The notes: generated by a model from the letters alone, not told the origin. 64,000 nt of DNA from Bacillus massilioanorexius (GCF_902374955.1 NZ_CABKRX010000118.1:70374-134373); one strand, 5' to 3'; numbered from the stretch's first letter, positions 9,466-17,899 are shown. Translations and numbers: made by a program.

Positions 9466-9495
9466 CAGACTCTTTTATGAGAGTCTGTTTTTTTT
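9466..9495 (+). terminator. Rho-independent terminator of the cold-shock gene
   Basis: CAGACTCT at 9466-9473 pairs with AGAGTCTG at 9480-9487, followed by eight T. The remaining gap to 9972 holds a 10-bp inverted repeat at 9631-9654 (TCCCTATTCC/GGAATAGGGA) without a plus-strand T-run; no gene is seen there. Confidence 0.9.
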
Positions 9496-9972
9496 GTATG
9501 GACCTATCTTGATAGGAAAAAGCGCTCTTTAGCCGTTGTTATTACATATTAACAAAACATAAATGGGAGGAAAACAAACGGATTAGAGCAATTATCTTCA
9601 AAAAGAAACACAGACAAAAAAATAAACAAATCCCTATTCCAGTTGGAATAGGGAAAAGAGAACAAGTTACAGTAAAGATAAAATGGTATACATAGTATAG
9701 CATGGATATTTAGTTATCTTTCCTTTTTAATAAATTTCAGTTTTTTATTAAAAATTTGAAAGAGTGAAAAAGTGAGACTCCTATGGAAGCAATGGGTTAC
9801 AGAAAAAGCGTAAATATAAACTGTAGGTAGTTTACATTTTTTAAAGTATATAATGAGAAAATATTTCCATTATTCTGTATGATAGTAGTGTAATAATTCT
9901 CTACTAAACTACTCAATCATATTAGGGAATAATCAAAAATGCTGTTTTCATACAAAAAGGTGGAGAATATAT

Positions 9973-10716
9973 GTGAATGAAATGTTTTTTCTTTTAGTAT
10001 TCTTAGGGATTTTTTCGTCATTTATTGGTACTTTAGCAGGAGGGGGAGGATTAATTACCTTACCAGCCATGATGCTATTTGGAATTCCTATTCATAACGG
10101 TATTGCAACTAATAAGTTTTCTTCTGGGATTGCTGCTCTGACAAGTGTTACGTATTTATTAAGAAATAGACAAATAAAATTAAAAGTCATGATACTATAT
10201 GTTACGATAGCCTTTTTGGGTGGTGTTTCAGGCGCGCTGATTACCACGAGAATATCCGATAAGAATATGAATGTAATTGCACTCATTTTGCTCTTTATGG
10301 CATTTGTCATAATGATTAAAAATAAAAAATGGATTTCTAAAAAAGAAGAAAATATTGATTTAGATCATAAAACAAGTTTTGTTATACCTTATTTTGTTGC
10401 TTTGTACGATGGTGGATTTGGTCCAGGTTCTTCTACTTTTGGGATTCTACACTTTTTGGGCAAGACTCAATCTTATTTAAAAGCTGTTCAATTAACTAGA
10501 GTCTTAATTCTTGGTAGTTGTTTTGGAGCATTTTTGGTTTTTTATCAAACTGGATTCATTCAATGGCATTATGCGATAGCGATGGCAATAGGTTCTGCAA
10601 TTGGCTCACAAATAGGTCTAATTGCTTTACCGCATATTCCTTTGAAAGTGGCTAGAAATTTACTGATAATGATATTGGTCCTACTCATGGGAGAAGTGTT
10701 ATTTAACATCGTGTAA
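9973..10716 (+). CDS. TauE/SafE family membrane transporter (DUF81)
   Basis: A 247-residue integral membrane protein with seven to eight hydrophobic segments. The family hallmark is an N-terminal GTLAGGGGLITLP repeat, matched by an inverted second-half motif ALYDGGFGPGSSTFG (about residues 140-155). Relatives export sulfite, sulfoacetate or other organosulfur anions. The start is a GTG with AAGGTGGAG seven bases before it. It is monocistronic with a strong downstream terminator. Substrate is not determined. Confidence 0.85.
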   Translation: MNEMFFLLVFLGIFSSFIGTLAGGGGLITLPAMMLFGIPIHNGIATNKFSSGIAALTSVTYLLRNRQIKLKVMILYVTIAFLGGVSGALITTRISDKNMNVIALILLFMAFVIMIKNKKWISKKEENIDLDHKTSFVIPYFVALYDGGFGPGSSTFGILHFLGKTQSYLKAVQLTRVLILGSCFGAFLVFYQTGFIQWHYAIAMAIGSAIGSQIGLIALPHIPLKVARNLLIMILVLLMGEVLFNIV

Positions 10717-10755
10717 TCAAAATAGTTTTCTATTCGTGAAAAAAGAAAGAAAGGT

Positions 10756-10800
10756 TGTTTCAAAAGTCGTTTTTTATAACTTTTGAGACAGGCTTTTTTT
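10756..10800 (+). terminator. Rho-independent terminator after the TauE-type gene
   Basis: TGTTTCAAAAGT (10756-10767) pairs with ACTTTTGAGACA (10779-10790) and is followed by GGC and seven T. Confidence 0.9.
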
Positions 10801-10884
10801 CTTATTTTTAAGTTGTGTATGGATAAATATTTGCTTTTAGTTATTAACAATGATCATTAACGCACACTTTATTAGAATGATTTT

Positions 10885-10992
10885 TTTTCTAAAAGATCAT
10901 TGTTATAATAGGTGAGACACCACAGGTACTATATGCCAAGAAGGCTCACCATCCGCCCCGTGGAAAGCGAGCATCCTGCTTTTACACCTACA
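10885..10992. repeat. Dispersed repeat, family 1, shortened copy
   Basis: Starts with TTTTCTAAAAGATCATTGTT, related to the left end of the unit at 2264, and contains the GGCTCACCATCCGCCCCGTG block followed by GAAAGCGAGCATCCTG. The right terminal inverted repeat is missing. Confidence 0.65.
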
Positions 10993-11022
10993 GAAATTGT
11001 ATCTATCAATTAAATACCTCAT

Positions 11023-11061
11023 AAAAAAGCCCGTAAATATTGTCATTTTACGTGCTTTTTT
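11023..11061 (-). terminator. Bidirectional terminator hairpin
   Basis: AAAAAAGCCCGTAAA (11023-11037) pairs with TTTTACGTGCTTTTTT (11046-11061). It ends the minus-strand small membrane protein gene at 11085-11267. Confidence 0.85.
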
Positions 11062-11084
11062 CTATTTTATTGAGTTCTTTTAAG

Positions 11085-11267
11085 CTACTTTTGTTTTGAT
11101 AAGTCTGATTTTTTATTCGTTAATGTAAAATCTAGTATTATTCCAATGATGATACCAATAACCATTGTGAGAACAAGTTTATTTATAATGACACCAATTA
11201 ATATCGATAATATTAAAAATATGGGAAGCCAGACAATCTTTAAACGTTTCTCTTTGCTTTCCTCCAT
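11085..11267 (-). CDS. Small two-segment membrane protein of unknown function
   Basis: A 60-residue protein: a charged start (MEESKEKRLKIV), two closely spaced hydrophobic helices (about residues 13-45, ILSILIGVIINKLVLTMVIG) and a Lys-rich tail. AAAGGAGG stands eight bases before the ATG and a strong terminator follows, so the frame looks genuine although I do not recognise the family. It is divergent from yuaF and monocistronic. Confidence 0.7.
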   Translation of the reverse strand: MEESKEKRLKIVWLPIFLILSILIGVIINKLVLTMVIGIIIGIILDFTLTNKKSDLSKQK

Positions 11268-11406
11268 GGGTAATACCTCCTTTATAGTTCTATCGAAATA
11301 TAGGATATTACTATATTATCATAAAAATACAAAATGATAGACGCTTATCTATTTCTCAACTCTTTATTGTATAATTATGGTTTATTAGGATTATTTTTGA
11401 TGATTA

Positions 11407-11432
11407 TGAAACTTTTTCTGGATAGGTTCGTA
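11407..11432 (+). promoter_or_regulatory. SigW-type promoter for yuaF-floT
   Basis: TGAAAC (11407-11412), a spacer of exactly 16 bp, then CGTA (11429-11432). This matches the SigW consensus, and the B. subtilis yuaFGI operon is known to be SigW-controlled (established). Predicted initiation is about 35 nt before the gene. Confidence 0.8.
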
Positions 11433-11474
11433 TATTAATTATAAAGAAATATAATTATGAGAGGGGAGGTAAAA

Positions 11475-12023
11475 ATGGCTCTTAGTTCGATATTTTTATA
11501 TATCTTTATTGCTACACTTGCCATTCTGTTTTTAAATTTGTTTTTGGGTGGCTTATTTGATTCATCTCTAGGTTTAGATAGTGATGTGTTTAATTTAACT
11601 ACCATGCTATGTTTTACAGGTGTTGCTTCTGCAATAGGTTATTTACTATTAACCTACACAACACTTACAACAGTTTATGTTATCGCTTTGGCTATTTTAT
11701 TATCATTTGGGTTAACGCTATTATTAAATATTTTTGTCTTCATACCATTATCTAAAATGGAAAGTTCAACCGCTTTTAAAATTGAGAATATGAAAGGGGA
11801 AGTTGGAGAAGTAACACTTCGTATTCCTGCCGATTCTATCGGTGAAGTTACAGTCAAGACAGCACTAGGTATGGTTTCAAGAACAGCGAAAAGCTATAAC
11901 AACAAAGAAATTTCTCAAGGTGATTCCGCTTTAATTATTGAAGTGAAGGACAATATTTTCTATGTCGTAAAGTATGATAAAGATTTTAATTATTTAGATT
12001 ATGATGTGTCAGGGGGAAAATAA
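11475..12023 (+). CDS. yuaF: NfeD-like membrane protein YuaF, flotillin partner
   Basis: A 182-residue protein with three membrane helices in the first 100 residues and a C-terminal beta-rich OB-fold domain (about 110-180, KGEVGEVTLRIPADSIGEV...). I chose the ATG at 11475 because GGGGAGG lies six bases upstream; the in-frame ATG at 11457 has none. It directly abuts the flotillin gene, and in B. subtilis YuaF and flotillin function together in membrane microdomains. Expression is probably from the SigW-type promoter just upstream, meaning induction by envelope stress. Confidence 0.88.
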   Translation: MALSSIFLYIFIATLAILFLNLFLGGLFDSSLGLDSDVFNLTTMLCFTGVASAIGYLLLTYTTLTTVYVIALAILLSFGLTLLLNIFVFIPLSKMESSTAFKIENMKGEVGEVTLRIPADSIGEVTVKTALGMVSRTAKSYNNKEISQGDSALIIEVKDNIFYVVKYDKDFNYLDYDVSGGK

Positions 12024-13556
12024 ATGTCGATGACGTTGTGGTTATTAATTGGTTTAGCAGTATTATTATTAGGTTTGATTTCATTTATTATTAGTCGATA
12101 TGTTACGGTCGGTTCTGAAGAAGCATTAATTGTGACAGGAAGTATGCTCGGATCAGGTGAAAATGTATGTAATTTAGGAGAGGGCAGAAAAATAAAAGTA
12201 GTTAGCGGTGGTGGAACATTGGTTTTACCATTTGTTCAGCAGTCACAACGTATGACTTTAACTACATATACATTGACGGTAAAGGCAAATGAAGTATATA
12301 CAAAGCAAAAAGTTCGTTTAGGTGCAATAAGTAATGCTGTTGTAAAAGTTGGTAGTGATTTAAGTATGATTGCAACGGCATCTGAGAATTTCATGGGGAA
12401 AAGTCATGATGCGGTTAGTGAAGAAATAACGTCCATTCTTGATGGGCATCTTCGTGCTATTTTAGGATCGATGACAGTAGAAGATGCTTATAGTGATCGT
12501 GAAGCTTTCTCAAGACAAGTGAAAAATGTAGCTGAGCCAGATTTAAATAAATTAGGTTTTGAAATTCGATCATTTAACGTTCGTGATTATATCGATGTGG
12601 ATAAATATTTAGAATATCAATCTCGACACCGTATAGCAGAAGTGCAAAAAGAAGCAGAAATTGCTGAGTCAATTGCTAAAAGAGAAAGTCGTATTGAAAC
12701 GGCAAAAAATGAACAGGAAGCAAAAAGGGCAGAGCTTGAAAGAGATACTCAGGTTGCTGAAGCAAGCAAAGAAAACCAATTAAAGATGTCTGAATTTAAG
12801 AAAGAACAGGATAGTGCTAAGGCTGAAGCAGATATGGCTTATGATTTACAAAAAGCACGTATCGCTCAGCAAGTAAAAGAGCAAGAAATGCAAATTGAAA
12901 TTGTTGAACGTGTTAAACAAATCGAGCTACAAGAGAAAGAATCTGAAAGACGTCAACGTCAATATCAAGCTGATATTAACTTAAAAGCCGATTCCGATGC
13001 TTATGCTTTAGAAAAATCAGCGGAAGCTCAAAAACGTAAAGCACAACTTGAGGCAGAAGCACGTCAATACGAAGTAACAACGCAAGCTAAAGCTCATGCA
13101 GAAAAAGTAAAATTAGATGGACTTGCAGAAGCTTCTGCATCCGAGGCAAGAGGTAAAGCAGAAGCGATGGTTATTAGAGAGATAGGTCTTGCTGAAGCGA
13201 ATGCTCAAGAGGAAAAAGCAAAAGCTTTCGAAAAGTATGGAGAAGCTGCTAAATTAGAAATGATTTTAAATATCCTGCCACAATATGCTGAAAAAGTTGC
13301 TGCACCACTTGCAAGCGTTGAAAGCATTAAGATTATTGATACAGGAAATGGTAATGGTATTCAAAATATGACAGGTTCAGTTACTGGTATTATGTCAACT
13401 CTTCAAGAAACTCTTCAAGAAACGACAGGTTTAAATCTTGTTGATGTGATTAATAATTATTCTGGAAAACATAATATAAAAGGCGAAATGAATCAAATTG
13501 CTTCAGCGATTGCAAAGGACGAAGAGAATAGTCCAAAAGATGAAGTTGAACAATAG
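12024..13556 (+). CDS. floT: Flotillin FloT (YuaG), membrane microdomain scaffold
   Basis: A 510-residue SPFH/PHB protein. An N-terminal membrane hairpin (about residues 5-25) is followed by the prohibitin-homology domain (about 28-210, with SEEALIVTGS and GFEIRSFNVRDYID). A long Ala/Glu/Lys-rich coiled coil (about 210-400, many EAEAK and AEA repeats) leads to a hydrophobic oligomerisation tail. It assembles large scaffolds that organise membrane fluidity and signalling proteins. The ATG follows the yuaF stop directly, so the pair is co-transcribed and probably coupled. Length matches B. subtilis FloT. Confidence 0.95.
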   Translation: MSMTLWLLIGLAVLLLGLISFIISRYVTVGSEEALIVTGSMLGSGENVCNLGEGRKIKVVSGGGTLVLPFVQQSQRMTLTTYTLTVKANEVYTKQKVRLGAISNAVVKVGSDLSMIATASENFMGKSHDAVSEEITSILDGHLRAILGSMTVEDAYSDREAFSRQVKNVAEPDLNKLGFEIRSFNVRDYIDVDKYLEYQSRHRIAEVQKEAEIAESIAKRESRIETAKNEQEAKRAELERDTQVAEASKENQLKMSEFKKEQDSAKAEADMAYDLQKARIAQQVKEQEMQIEIVERVKQIELQEKESERRQRQYQADINLKADSDAYALEKSAEAQKRKAQLEAEARQYEVTTQAKAHAEKVKLDGLAEASASEARGKAEAMVIREIGLAEANAQEEKAKAFEKYGEAAKLEMILNILPQYAEKVAAPLASVESIKIIDTGNGNGIQNMTGSVTGIMSTLQETLQETTGLNLVDVINNYSGKHNIKGEMNQIASAIAKDEENSPKDEVEQ

Positions 13557-13618
13557 GTTGTTTTTAATGTCACCAAAAGTGTGCATCAATTTAAATCATC
13601 ATGTACCATTATAAAGAG

Positions 13619-13654
13619 AAAAGGTATTAAGAGAATTTCCTCTTAATACCTTTT
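13619..13654. terminator. Bidirectional terminator between floT and the chromate transporter
   Basis: A perfect 15-bp stem, AAAAGGTATTAAGAG (13619-13633) against its complement (13640-13654), with A- and T-rich flanks. It serves the convergent genes on both sides. Confidence 0.9.
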
Positions 13655-13675
13655 GGTATGTAATCATCATGTGAT

Positions 13676-14224
13676 TTATATATAAGGAATAATAAAGCCT
13701 CCATAAATAAAGGCCAATATAATAACAAATGCAGGGTGAATTTTATATTTTACTAATGTGAAAAAGGCAATTAAGGCAAGGACTAGTGAATGAAAGTATC
13801 CTATAGATATAACAGCATCTTTTGCCATATTCCAAGTAAGTAAAAGCATCATAATCGCGATAACAGGTTGAACGAGTAAAGACATACCTTTTACAATAGG
13901 AGATTGCTTAAATCGTTGTAGACCTTTAATTAATAATATAAGTACTATTGCTGATGGAGCGATGGTGGCTAAAAGAGCAACAAGAAAGCCAATCCAGCCA
14001 TGAACTTCAAATCCTACAAAAGCTGCGATTTTTGTAGCGATAGGTCCAGGAAGGGCGTTTCCTAATGCAAGCATATTAGAAAATTCTGTATTGTCTAACC
14101 AACCATACTGTGACACGATTTGATCATACATAAGTGGGATAGAGGCAGGACCTCCACCATATCCAAGGATATTTGCAATAAAAAATGCTACAAACAGATT
14201 CCAAATGGTCATAGTCAATATCAT
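13676..14224 (-). CDS. Chromate transporter, second half-size subunit
   Basis: A 182-residue single-domain member of the CHR family, with about six hydrophobic segments and the N-terminal hallmark FFIANILGYGGGPASIPLMYDQIV followed by ALGNALPGPIATKIAAFVG. In Bacillus, two such short proteins (YwrA/YwrB type) form a heterodimer that exports chromate. Its ATG overlaps the TGA of the upstream half (ATGA). The N-terminus is consistent with a complete protein, not half of a broken long gene. Natural substrate may be another oxyanion. Confidence 0.85.
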   Translation of the reverse strand: MILTMTIWNLFVAFFIANILGYGGGPASIPLMYDQIVSQYGWLDNTEFSNMLALGNALPGPIATKIAAFVGFEVHGWIGFLVALLATIAPSAIVLILLIKGLQRFKQSPIVKGMSLLVQPVIAIMMLLLTWNMAKDAVISIGYFHSLVLALIAFFTLVKYKIHPAFVIILAFIYGGFIIPYI

Positions 14225-14802
14225 GATATGTTTTTCTCCTTCTTATTGTGATGAAGTCGATCCTTTATTTTAAAATGAAAAGCACCATATAATAGAAAAA
14301 TGACTATAACAATGCCTGGATTTAGTGAAAAAGACTGTAATAAGACAAATGCTATAATGAAAAATAGAATTCCTATTACCTTTCCTAGACCTTTCACAGC
14401 TTTTTCTCCAAATTCATATGCCATTTGTCCAAGCATGACAGCGACAACTGGAATAACAGCTCCTATCATACTTTGAATTCTTGTAGAATCATTTAGAATA
14501 TTAATAAAAGCAACTAAAAAAACCATCGCTAAGCATGTCGGTAACACGTGAGCGATAACACTTATAACGGCACCAATCCAACCCTTTGTTTTATATCCTA
14601 AATAAGCTGCCATCTTAGTAGCAATTGGTCCGGGTAAGGTATTTGCTATCGCTAATGTTTCCCCAAATTCATGGTCATCGAGCCACTTATAACGAGTCAC
14701 AGCTTCATGTCTAATAAGTGGAATGACAGAAGGTCCCCCACCGAAACCTAAAATACCAGCGCGCATCATTCCAAATATTAATTCTGTATAGAGATTTCTC
14801 AT
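14221..14802 (-). CDS. Chromate transporter, first half-size subunit
   Basis: A 193-residue CHR-domain protein paralogous to the downstream partner: GILGFGGGPSVIPLIRHEAV, then AIANTLPGPIATKMAAYLGY. I chose the ATG at 14802, which has AGGAGG seven bases upstream, over the TTG two codons earlier. It is the promoter-proximal gene of a two-gene operon on the minus strand. Six membrane helices are expected, with the opposite orientation to its partner. Confidence 0.85.
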   Translation of the reverse strand: MRNLYTELIFGMMRAGILGFGGGPSVIPLIRHEAVTRYKWLDDHEFGETLAIANTLPGPIATKMAAYLGYKTKGWIGAVISVIAHVLPTCLAMVFLVAFINILNDSTRIQSMIGAVIPVVAVMLGQMAYEFGEKAVKGLGKVIGILFFIIAFVLLQSFSLNPGIVIVIFLLYGAFHFKIKDRLHHNKKEKNIS

Positions 14803-14914
14803 CGTCAATCCTCCTTATAATGTATAAAAATAATAGTATCAAACTAATCTTCATATTACATGGAAGAAAGAGTAAAATATACTTTTTGTTTTGCTTCTGA
14901 TAAAAAAATGTTGT

Positions 14915-14976
14915 CACAATTAGCGATACACGCGCTATAGTCACTCCTGGTTCACAATAAGTATGCGAAAACAGTC
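14915..14976. repeat. Dispersed repeat, family 1, right-end fragment
   Basis: Only the right end is recognisable: TTCACAATAAGTATGCGAAA followed by ACAGTC, matching the 3' ends of the copies at 2264 and 39330. Confidence 0.5.
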
Positions 14977-15065
14977 AAACGAATAGAACAATTTCTTTTT
15001 ATATGAGATAATATACATTCTTAAGCTTATACATATACATGAAAATTTTACGAGGAGATGAAAAG

Positions 15066-15581
15066 ATGATTAAGCTGTCTCTTGCTGAAGCAGTAAAATT
15101 AAAAAGTGTTTTAAATAAAAAGATACATGAATATGAATTTGAAATGGATCGTGTAGGATTCATTGAGATTGAAAAAGGTGAGAAAATGCCAAAGCAATCT
15201 CGAACATTACATGATGTTGAAAATGAGTTAGAAGAAGTTCGAAAAGATTTTCGTCTTTTAGATAAATTAATGTATAAAGCAAATATTGAAAATGAAATTG
15301 TTTTTAATGGCCAAGCTATGCCTATAGTAGAGGCCATTGAACTAGCTACACAACTTAGAGCGCAGGCTAGAAAGTGTAAAGAATTAGGTGAAGCTACTAA
15401 AGAAGAATATCCTTATTCTTACACAGATAACTTTACGATAGTTAAAATGGCAACGTTTGATCCTGAAGTGTATCGTTTAAAAGCGATCGAATTGGACCGT
15501 CAGGCTAATCGTTTATCGAACTTAATAAACAGTAAAAACTATTCTATTGAATTAGATTTTGACAGTGAGAAATATTTCTAA
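15066..15581 (+). CDS. Coiled-coil protein resembling the DIP1984 family
   Basis: A 171-residue, highly charged, mostly helical protein without membrane segments. The pattern LSLAEAVKLKSVLNKKI at the N-terminus, then LDKLMYKANIENEIV and MPIVEAIELATQLRAQARKCKEL, recalls DIP1984-type proteins (two long helices joined by a short NxxN-like turn), but this is from memory and function is unknown. The ATG at 15066 has CGAGGAG nine bases upstream; the ATG at 15039 has none. It is monocistronic, ending in an 11-bp perfect hairpin. Confidence 0.75.
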   Translation: MIKLSLAEAVKLKSVLNKKIHEYEFEMDRVGFIEIEKGEKMPKQSRTLHDVENELEEVRKDFRLLDKLMYKANIENEIVFNGQAMPIVEAIELATQLRAQARKCKELGEATKEEYPYSYTDNFTIVKMATFDPEVYRLKAIELDRQANRLSNLINSKNYSIELDFDSEKYF

Positions 15582-15582
15582 G

Positions 15583-15611
15583 CCTTGAATTGGTGAGACT
15601 CCAATTCAAGG
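15583..15611 (+). terminator. Perfect 11-bp hairpin after the coiled-coil gene
   Basis: CCTTGAATTGG (15583-15593) pairs exactly with CCAATTCAAGG (15601-15611), immediately after the stop. There is no T-run, so it may protect the mRNA 3' end instead of terminating. Confidence 0.55.
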
Positions 15612-15774
15612 TAGGTAGGAGAGTATTTTTTGAGTTTACTCATAGTTAAATTTTGTAATAAGAAAGAGCAAACCAATGACTACTTACTCATTACTTTTTT
15701 ACTCGTGACTCATAACCAACTATGGTAATGGAGGTCGATGACCAAAACCTTCGTTTATTTTTTTCTCCTACTAA

Positions 15775-15802
15775 AAACCCCTTCTGATTACAGAAGGGGT
15801 TT
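15775..15802 (-). terminator. Terminator of the yidC gene
   Basis: AAACCCCTTCTG pairs with CAGAAGGGGTTT around five bases. The flanking A-run on the plus strand becomes the T-run on the minus strand. Confidence 0.88.
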
Positions 15803-15808
15803 GTTATT

Positions 15809-16657
15809 TTATTTAGTGGTGTTGGCTTTGGTCACTACTAAATGTGGGTTTCCACTTTTGGCACTATAAAGTTTTTTACTTATATATGTTTGTAGTATTA
15901 GGAAACTACCACCAACTGTCCAATACAAAGGAAGTGCCGCTGGTGCAGAAATTGAGATCACGCCCATCATGATAGGAGAAATATAAGCCATTATAGCCAT
16001 TTGTTTCTTCTGTTCTTCAGTCATATTAATCATAGACAATTTAGCTTGAACAAGATAAACCGCAGCTGCTATTACTGCAAGGATAATATCAGGTTCACCT
16101 AAATTAAACCAAAGGAAAGAATGACTTGAAATTTCTGGAGAATTTCGTATTGCATAATAGAAACCCATTAGAATCGGCATTTGAATTAATACTGGTAGGC
16201 AGCCTCCTAGAGAAGCCATTGGGTTTACACCATGTTTCTGATACAACTTCATCATTTCTTGTTGAATTTTAGCTTTTTCTTCAGGGCTTTTCGCTTTTTT
16301 TAGCTTATCCTGAATGACTTTCATTTCAGGTTGCATAACCGTCATTTTATCACGCATAACATACTGAGATTTTGTAGATTTTAGCATGAGTGGCATTAAG
16401 CAGAAGCGAATTAAAAGTGTTACAGCTATAATCGATAATCCATAACTTCCTTGAAACCAATTTGCTAATGTATTCAAAATAAATGTAAATGGATCAATAA
16501 GATAGTGTTGAAAAAAGCCAGGAGATGAATCGCTTGCTGCAGTCGTTGCAGCTAATGTGTGGTCTCCTCCAAAAAATATTCCAACAATAAATACTCCAAT
16601 TAGTATAGTAATTCCTTTGAAAGCAGTGGATACAACTTTATTTGATTTTTTCTCCAT
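15809..16657 (-). CDS. yidC: YidC/OxaA/SpoIIIJ-family membrane protein insertase
   Basis: A 282-residue insertase with an N-terminal export signal (about residues 14-37), then the five-helix 60KD_IMP core: YGLSIIAVTLLIRFCLMPLM (with the hydrophilic-groove arginine), a cytoplasmic coiled-coil hairpin, then GGCLPVLIQMPILMGFYYAI. It inserts membrane proteins alone or with SecYEG. Unlike the Bacillus paralogues I remember, no lipobox cysteine follows the signal (IFFGGDHTLAATT), so it may be processed by signal peptidase I or left uncleaved. The AAGGAGGA site sits eight bases upstream but can be sequestered in a stem with sequence inside the preceding ORF. See the entry for 16600-16968. Confidence 0.93.
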   Translation of the reverse strand: MEKKSNKVVSTAFKGITILIGVFIVGIFFGGDHTLAATTAASDSSPGFFQHYLIDPFTFILNTLANWFQGSYGLSIIAVTLLIRFCLMPLMLKSTKSQYVMRDKMTVMQPEMKVIQDKLKKAKSPEEKAKIQQEMMKLYQKHGVNPMASLGGCLPVLIQMPILMGFYYAIRNSPEISSHSFLWFNLGEPDIILAVIAAAVYLVQAKLSMINMTEEQKKQMAIMAYISPIMMGVISISAPAALPLYWTVGGSFLILQTYISKKLYSAKSGNPHLVVTKANTTK

Positions 16658-16968
16658 TTTGTTCCTCCTTGAAATTTATTCATAAATAATTTTCCAAGTA
16701 GGAGGTGAGATGGGCCCTCATCAGGAGATTCTTTTCTTCGTGTATAAAGTGCAAGCCAATTTCCAAAAGAATTGATTTCATTTGGAAGTATTTGAGAATG
16801 CATAATCGCTATTTCTTGATAGTGTGATTGATCTATTCGAAAAGATGATCGATTCGATAAATACACTTTTAGGTAAGTGAAAAAACCAATTAAAATAGCT
16901 ATTTTGATAAACATACTAGCAAAGAGAATATAAGATGAAAGATCATTTACCTCTAAAAATTCTAGCAT
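16600..16968 (-). CDS. Short membrane ORF upstream of yidC, candidate MifM-like translation-arrest sensor
   Basis: A 122-codon frame beginning MLEFLEVNDLSSYIL with a good ribosome binding site (AAAGGAGGG, 10 bases). It has an acidic N-terminus, one membrane helix (about residues 13-33) and a positively charged juxtamembrane tail (KVYLSNRSSFR), predicting N-out/C-in insertion. Downstream are GNWLALYTRRKESPDEGP (about 69-86) and a run past the yidC start (58-bp overlap in another frame). In B. subtilis, MifM is a small N-out/C-in protein just upstream of yidC2 whose ribosome stalls near an acidic cluster and opens a hairpin hiding the yidC2 Shine-Dalgarno (established). Here residues D83-E84 lie about 12-15 nt before such a hairpin. 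The function is inferred; the sequence itself is not recognisably conserved to me. Confidence 0.6.
   Translation of the reverse strand: MLEFLEVNDLSSYILFASMFIKIAILIGFFTYLKVYLSNRSSFRIDQSHYQEIAIMHSQILPNEINSFGNWLALYTRRKESPDEGPSHLLLGKLFMNKFQGGTKWRKNQIKLYPLLSKELLY
16664..16705 (-). promoter_or_regulatory. Stem that can sequester the yidC ribosome binding site
   Basis: On the minus strand CCTCCTACTTGG (complement of 16694-16705) can pair with TCAAGGAGG (complement of 16664-16672). That gives nine base pairs with a three-base bulge, and the second arm contains the yidC Shine-Dalgarno. The first arm lies within the coding region of the upstream ORF, so a stalled ribosome there would free the site. 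Confidence 0.6.
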
Positions 16969-17215
16969 ACTGTTGTATCCCTCCTTTCAAAAGAATGTCA
17001 TTTTGTAAGACAAGAAAATATCCAACTTTATTGTTTGTGCTTTTCTATTTTCACCTGTAATAGTACTATACAATATTTACGTTTGAATGCAAGAGAAGTT
17101 TCAAATTCCCAAAAAAAGCACAGTAGTTTACAATGAATAGATAAAACAAAGATTGGTTCTTATTTCTATATTATAGGTGATAATCTTATTAAGCAAATTA
17201 GGAGGCTGCTATTAC

Positions 17216-17764
17216 ATGCAGAAAATTTTTCCTGCTTCACGTAATATGAAGGATTTTGAGAAATTTTTAGCATCCAATTATGAAATGGGGATGTATTTAG
17301 ATGTTCATATGTCTCAGTTAAAACATATTCAATTAATGGCAAAAGAGCATGGGAAGAAATTATTTTTTCATATGGATTTAATACAAGGATTAAAAAATGA
17401 CGATCATGCTACGGAATACGTTTGTCAAGAGTTTAAACCAGCCGGTATTATTTCAACTAAAGCGAGTGTAATCATTAAGGCGAGACAAAAAGGTGTTCTA
17501 GCAGTACAACGCGTTTTTTTAATTGATTCACAAGCATTAGAAAAAAATTTGAAATTAATAGAAAGAACAAAGCCTGATTTTATTGAAGTATTACCAGGTG
17601 CTATGCCTTGGATTATTAAGGAGATTAAAGAACGAACAGAGATACCAATTTTCGCGGGAGGCTTTATTCGTACGATTGAAGAAGCAGAAAATGCTTTACA
17701 AGCGGGTGCTACAGCGATAACAACATCTAAAATTGATCTTTGGAATTACTATCAGAATTATTAA
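17216..17764 (+). CDS. glpP: Glycerol uptake operon antiterminator GlpP, copy 1
   Basis: A 182-residue protein of the GlpP family (TIM-barrel-like): PASRNMKDFEKFLASNYEMG at the N-terminus, a central HMDLIQGLKNDD and FKPAGIISTK, and a C-terminal PIFAGGFIRTIEEAENALQAGATAITTS. In B. subtilis, GlpP with glycerol-3-phosphate binds glp leader mRNA to prevent termination and stabilise it (established). The ATG at 17216 has AGGAGG 10 bases upstream; the earlier ATG at 17177 is not supported. It lies just before a leader terminator and glpF-glpK, its expected targets. Confidence 0.93.
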   Translation: MQKIFPASRNMKDFEKFLASNYEMGMYLDVHMSQLKHIQLMAKEHGKKLFFHMDLIQGLKNDDHATEYVCQEFKPAGIISTKASVIIKARQKGVLAVQRVFLIDSQALEKNLKLIERTKPDFIEVLPGAMPWIIKEIKERTEIPIFAGGFIRTIEEAENALQAGATAITTSKIDLWNYYQNY

Positions 17765-17899
17765 AAATATGTAGGAGCAACAATTATCTAGATGTTAGAT
17801 ATTCAAATCATCGAACGCTAGATTTTTCTATTGGAGAACATTATCATTCTTCTATTATAGATTTTTGATAGTTCGTACGAGAAAATCTTAAAAAATATT

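Noticed and set aside
9631..9654. 10-bp inverted repeat as a terminator
   Set aside because: No plus-strand T-run and no gene ending there; the minus strand has no gene either.
9760..9830. Another copy of repeat family 1
   Set aside because: Only about 15 bases (GTGAGACTCCTATGG) match; too little to call.
13676..14802. Single chromate transporter gene broken by a frameshift
   Set aside because: Each half has its own start, a complete CHR domain of 182-193 residues and an ATGA overlap, which is the normal two-gene arrangement.
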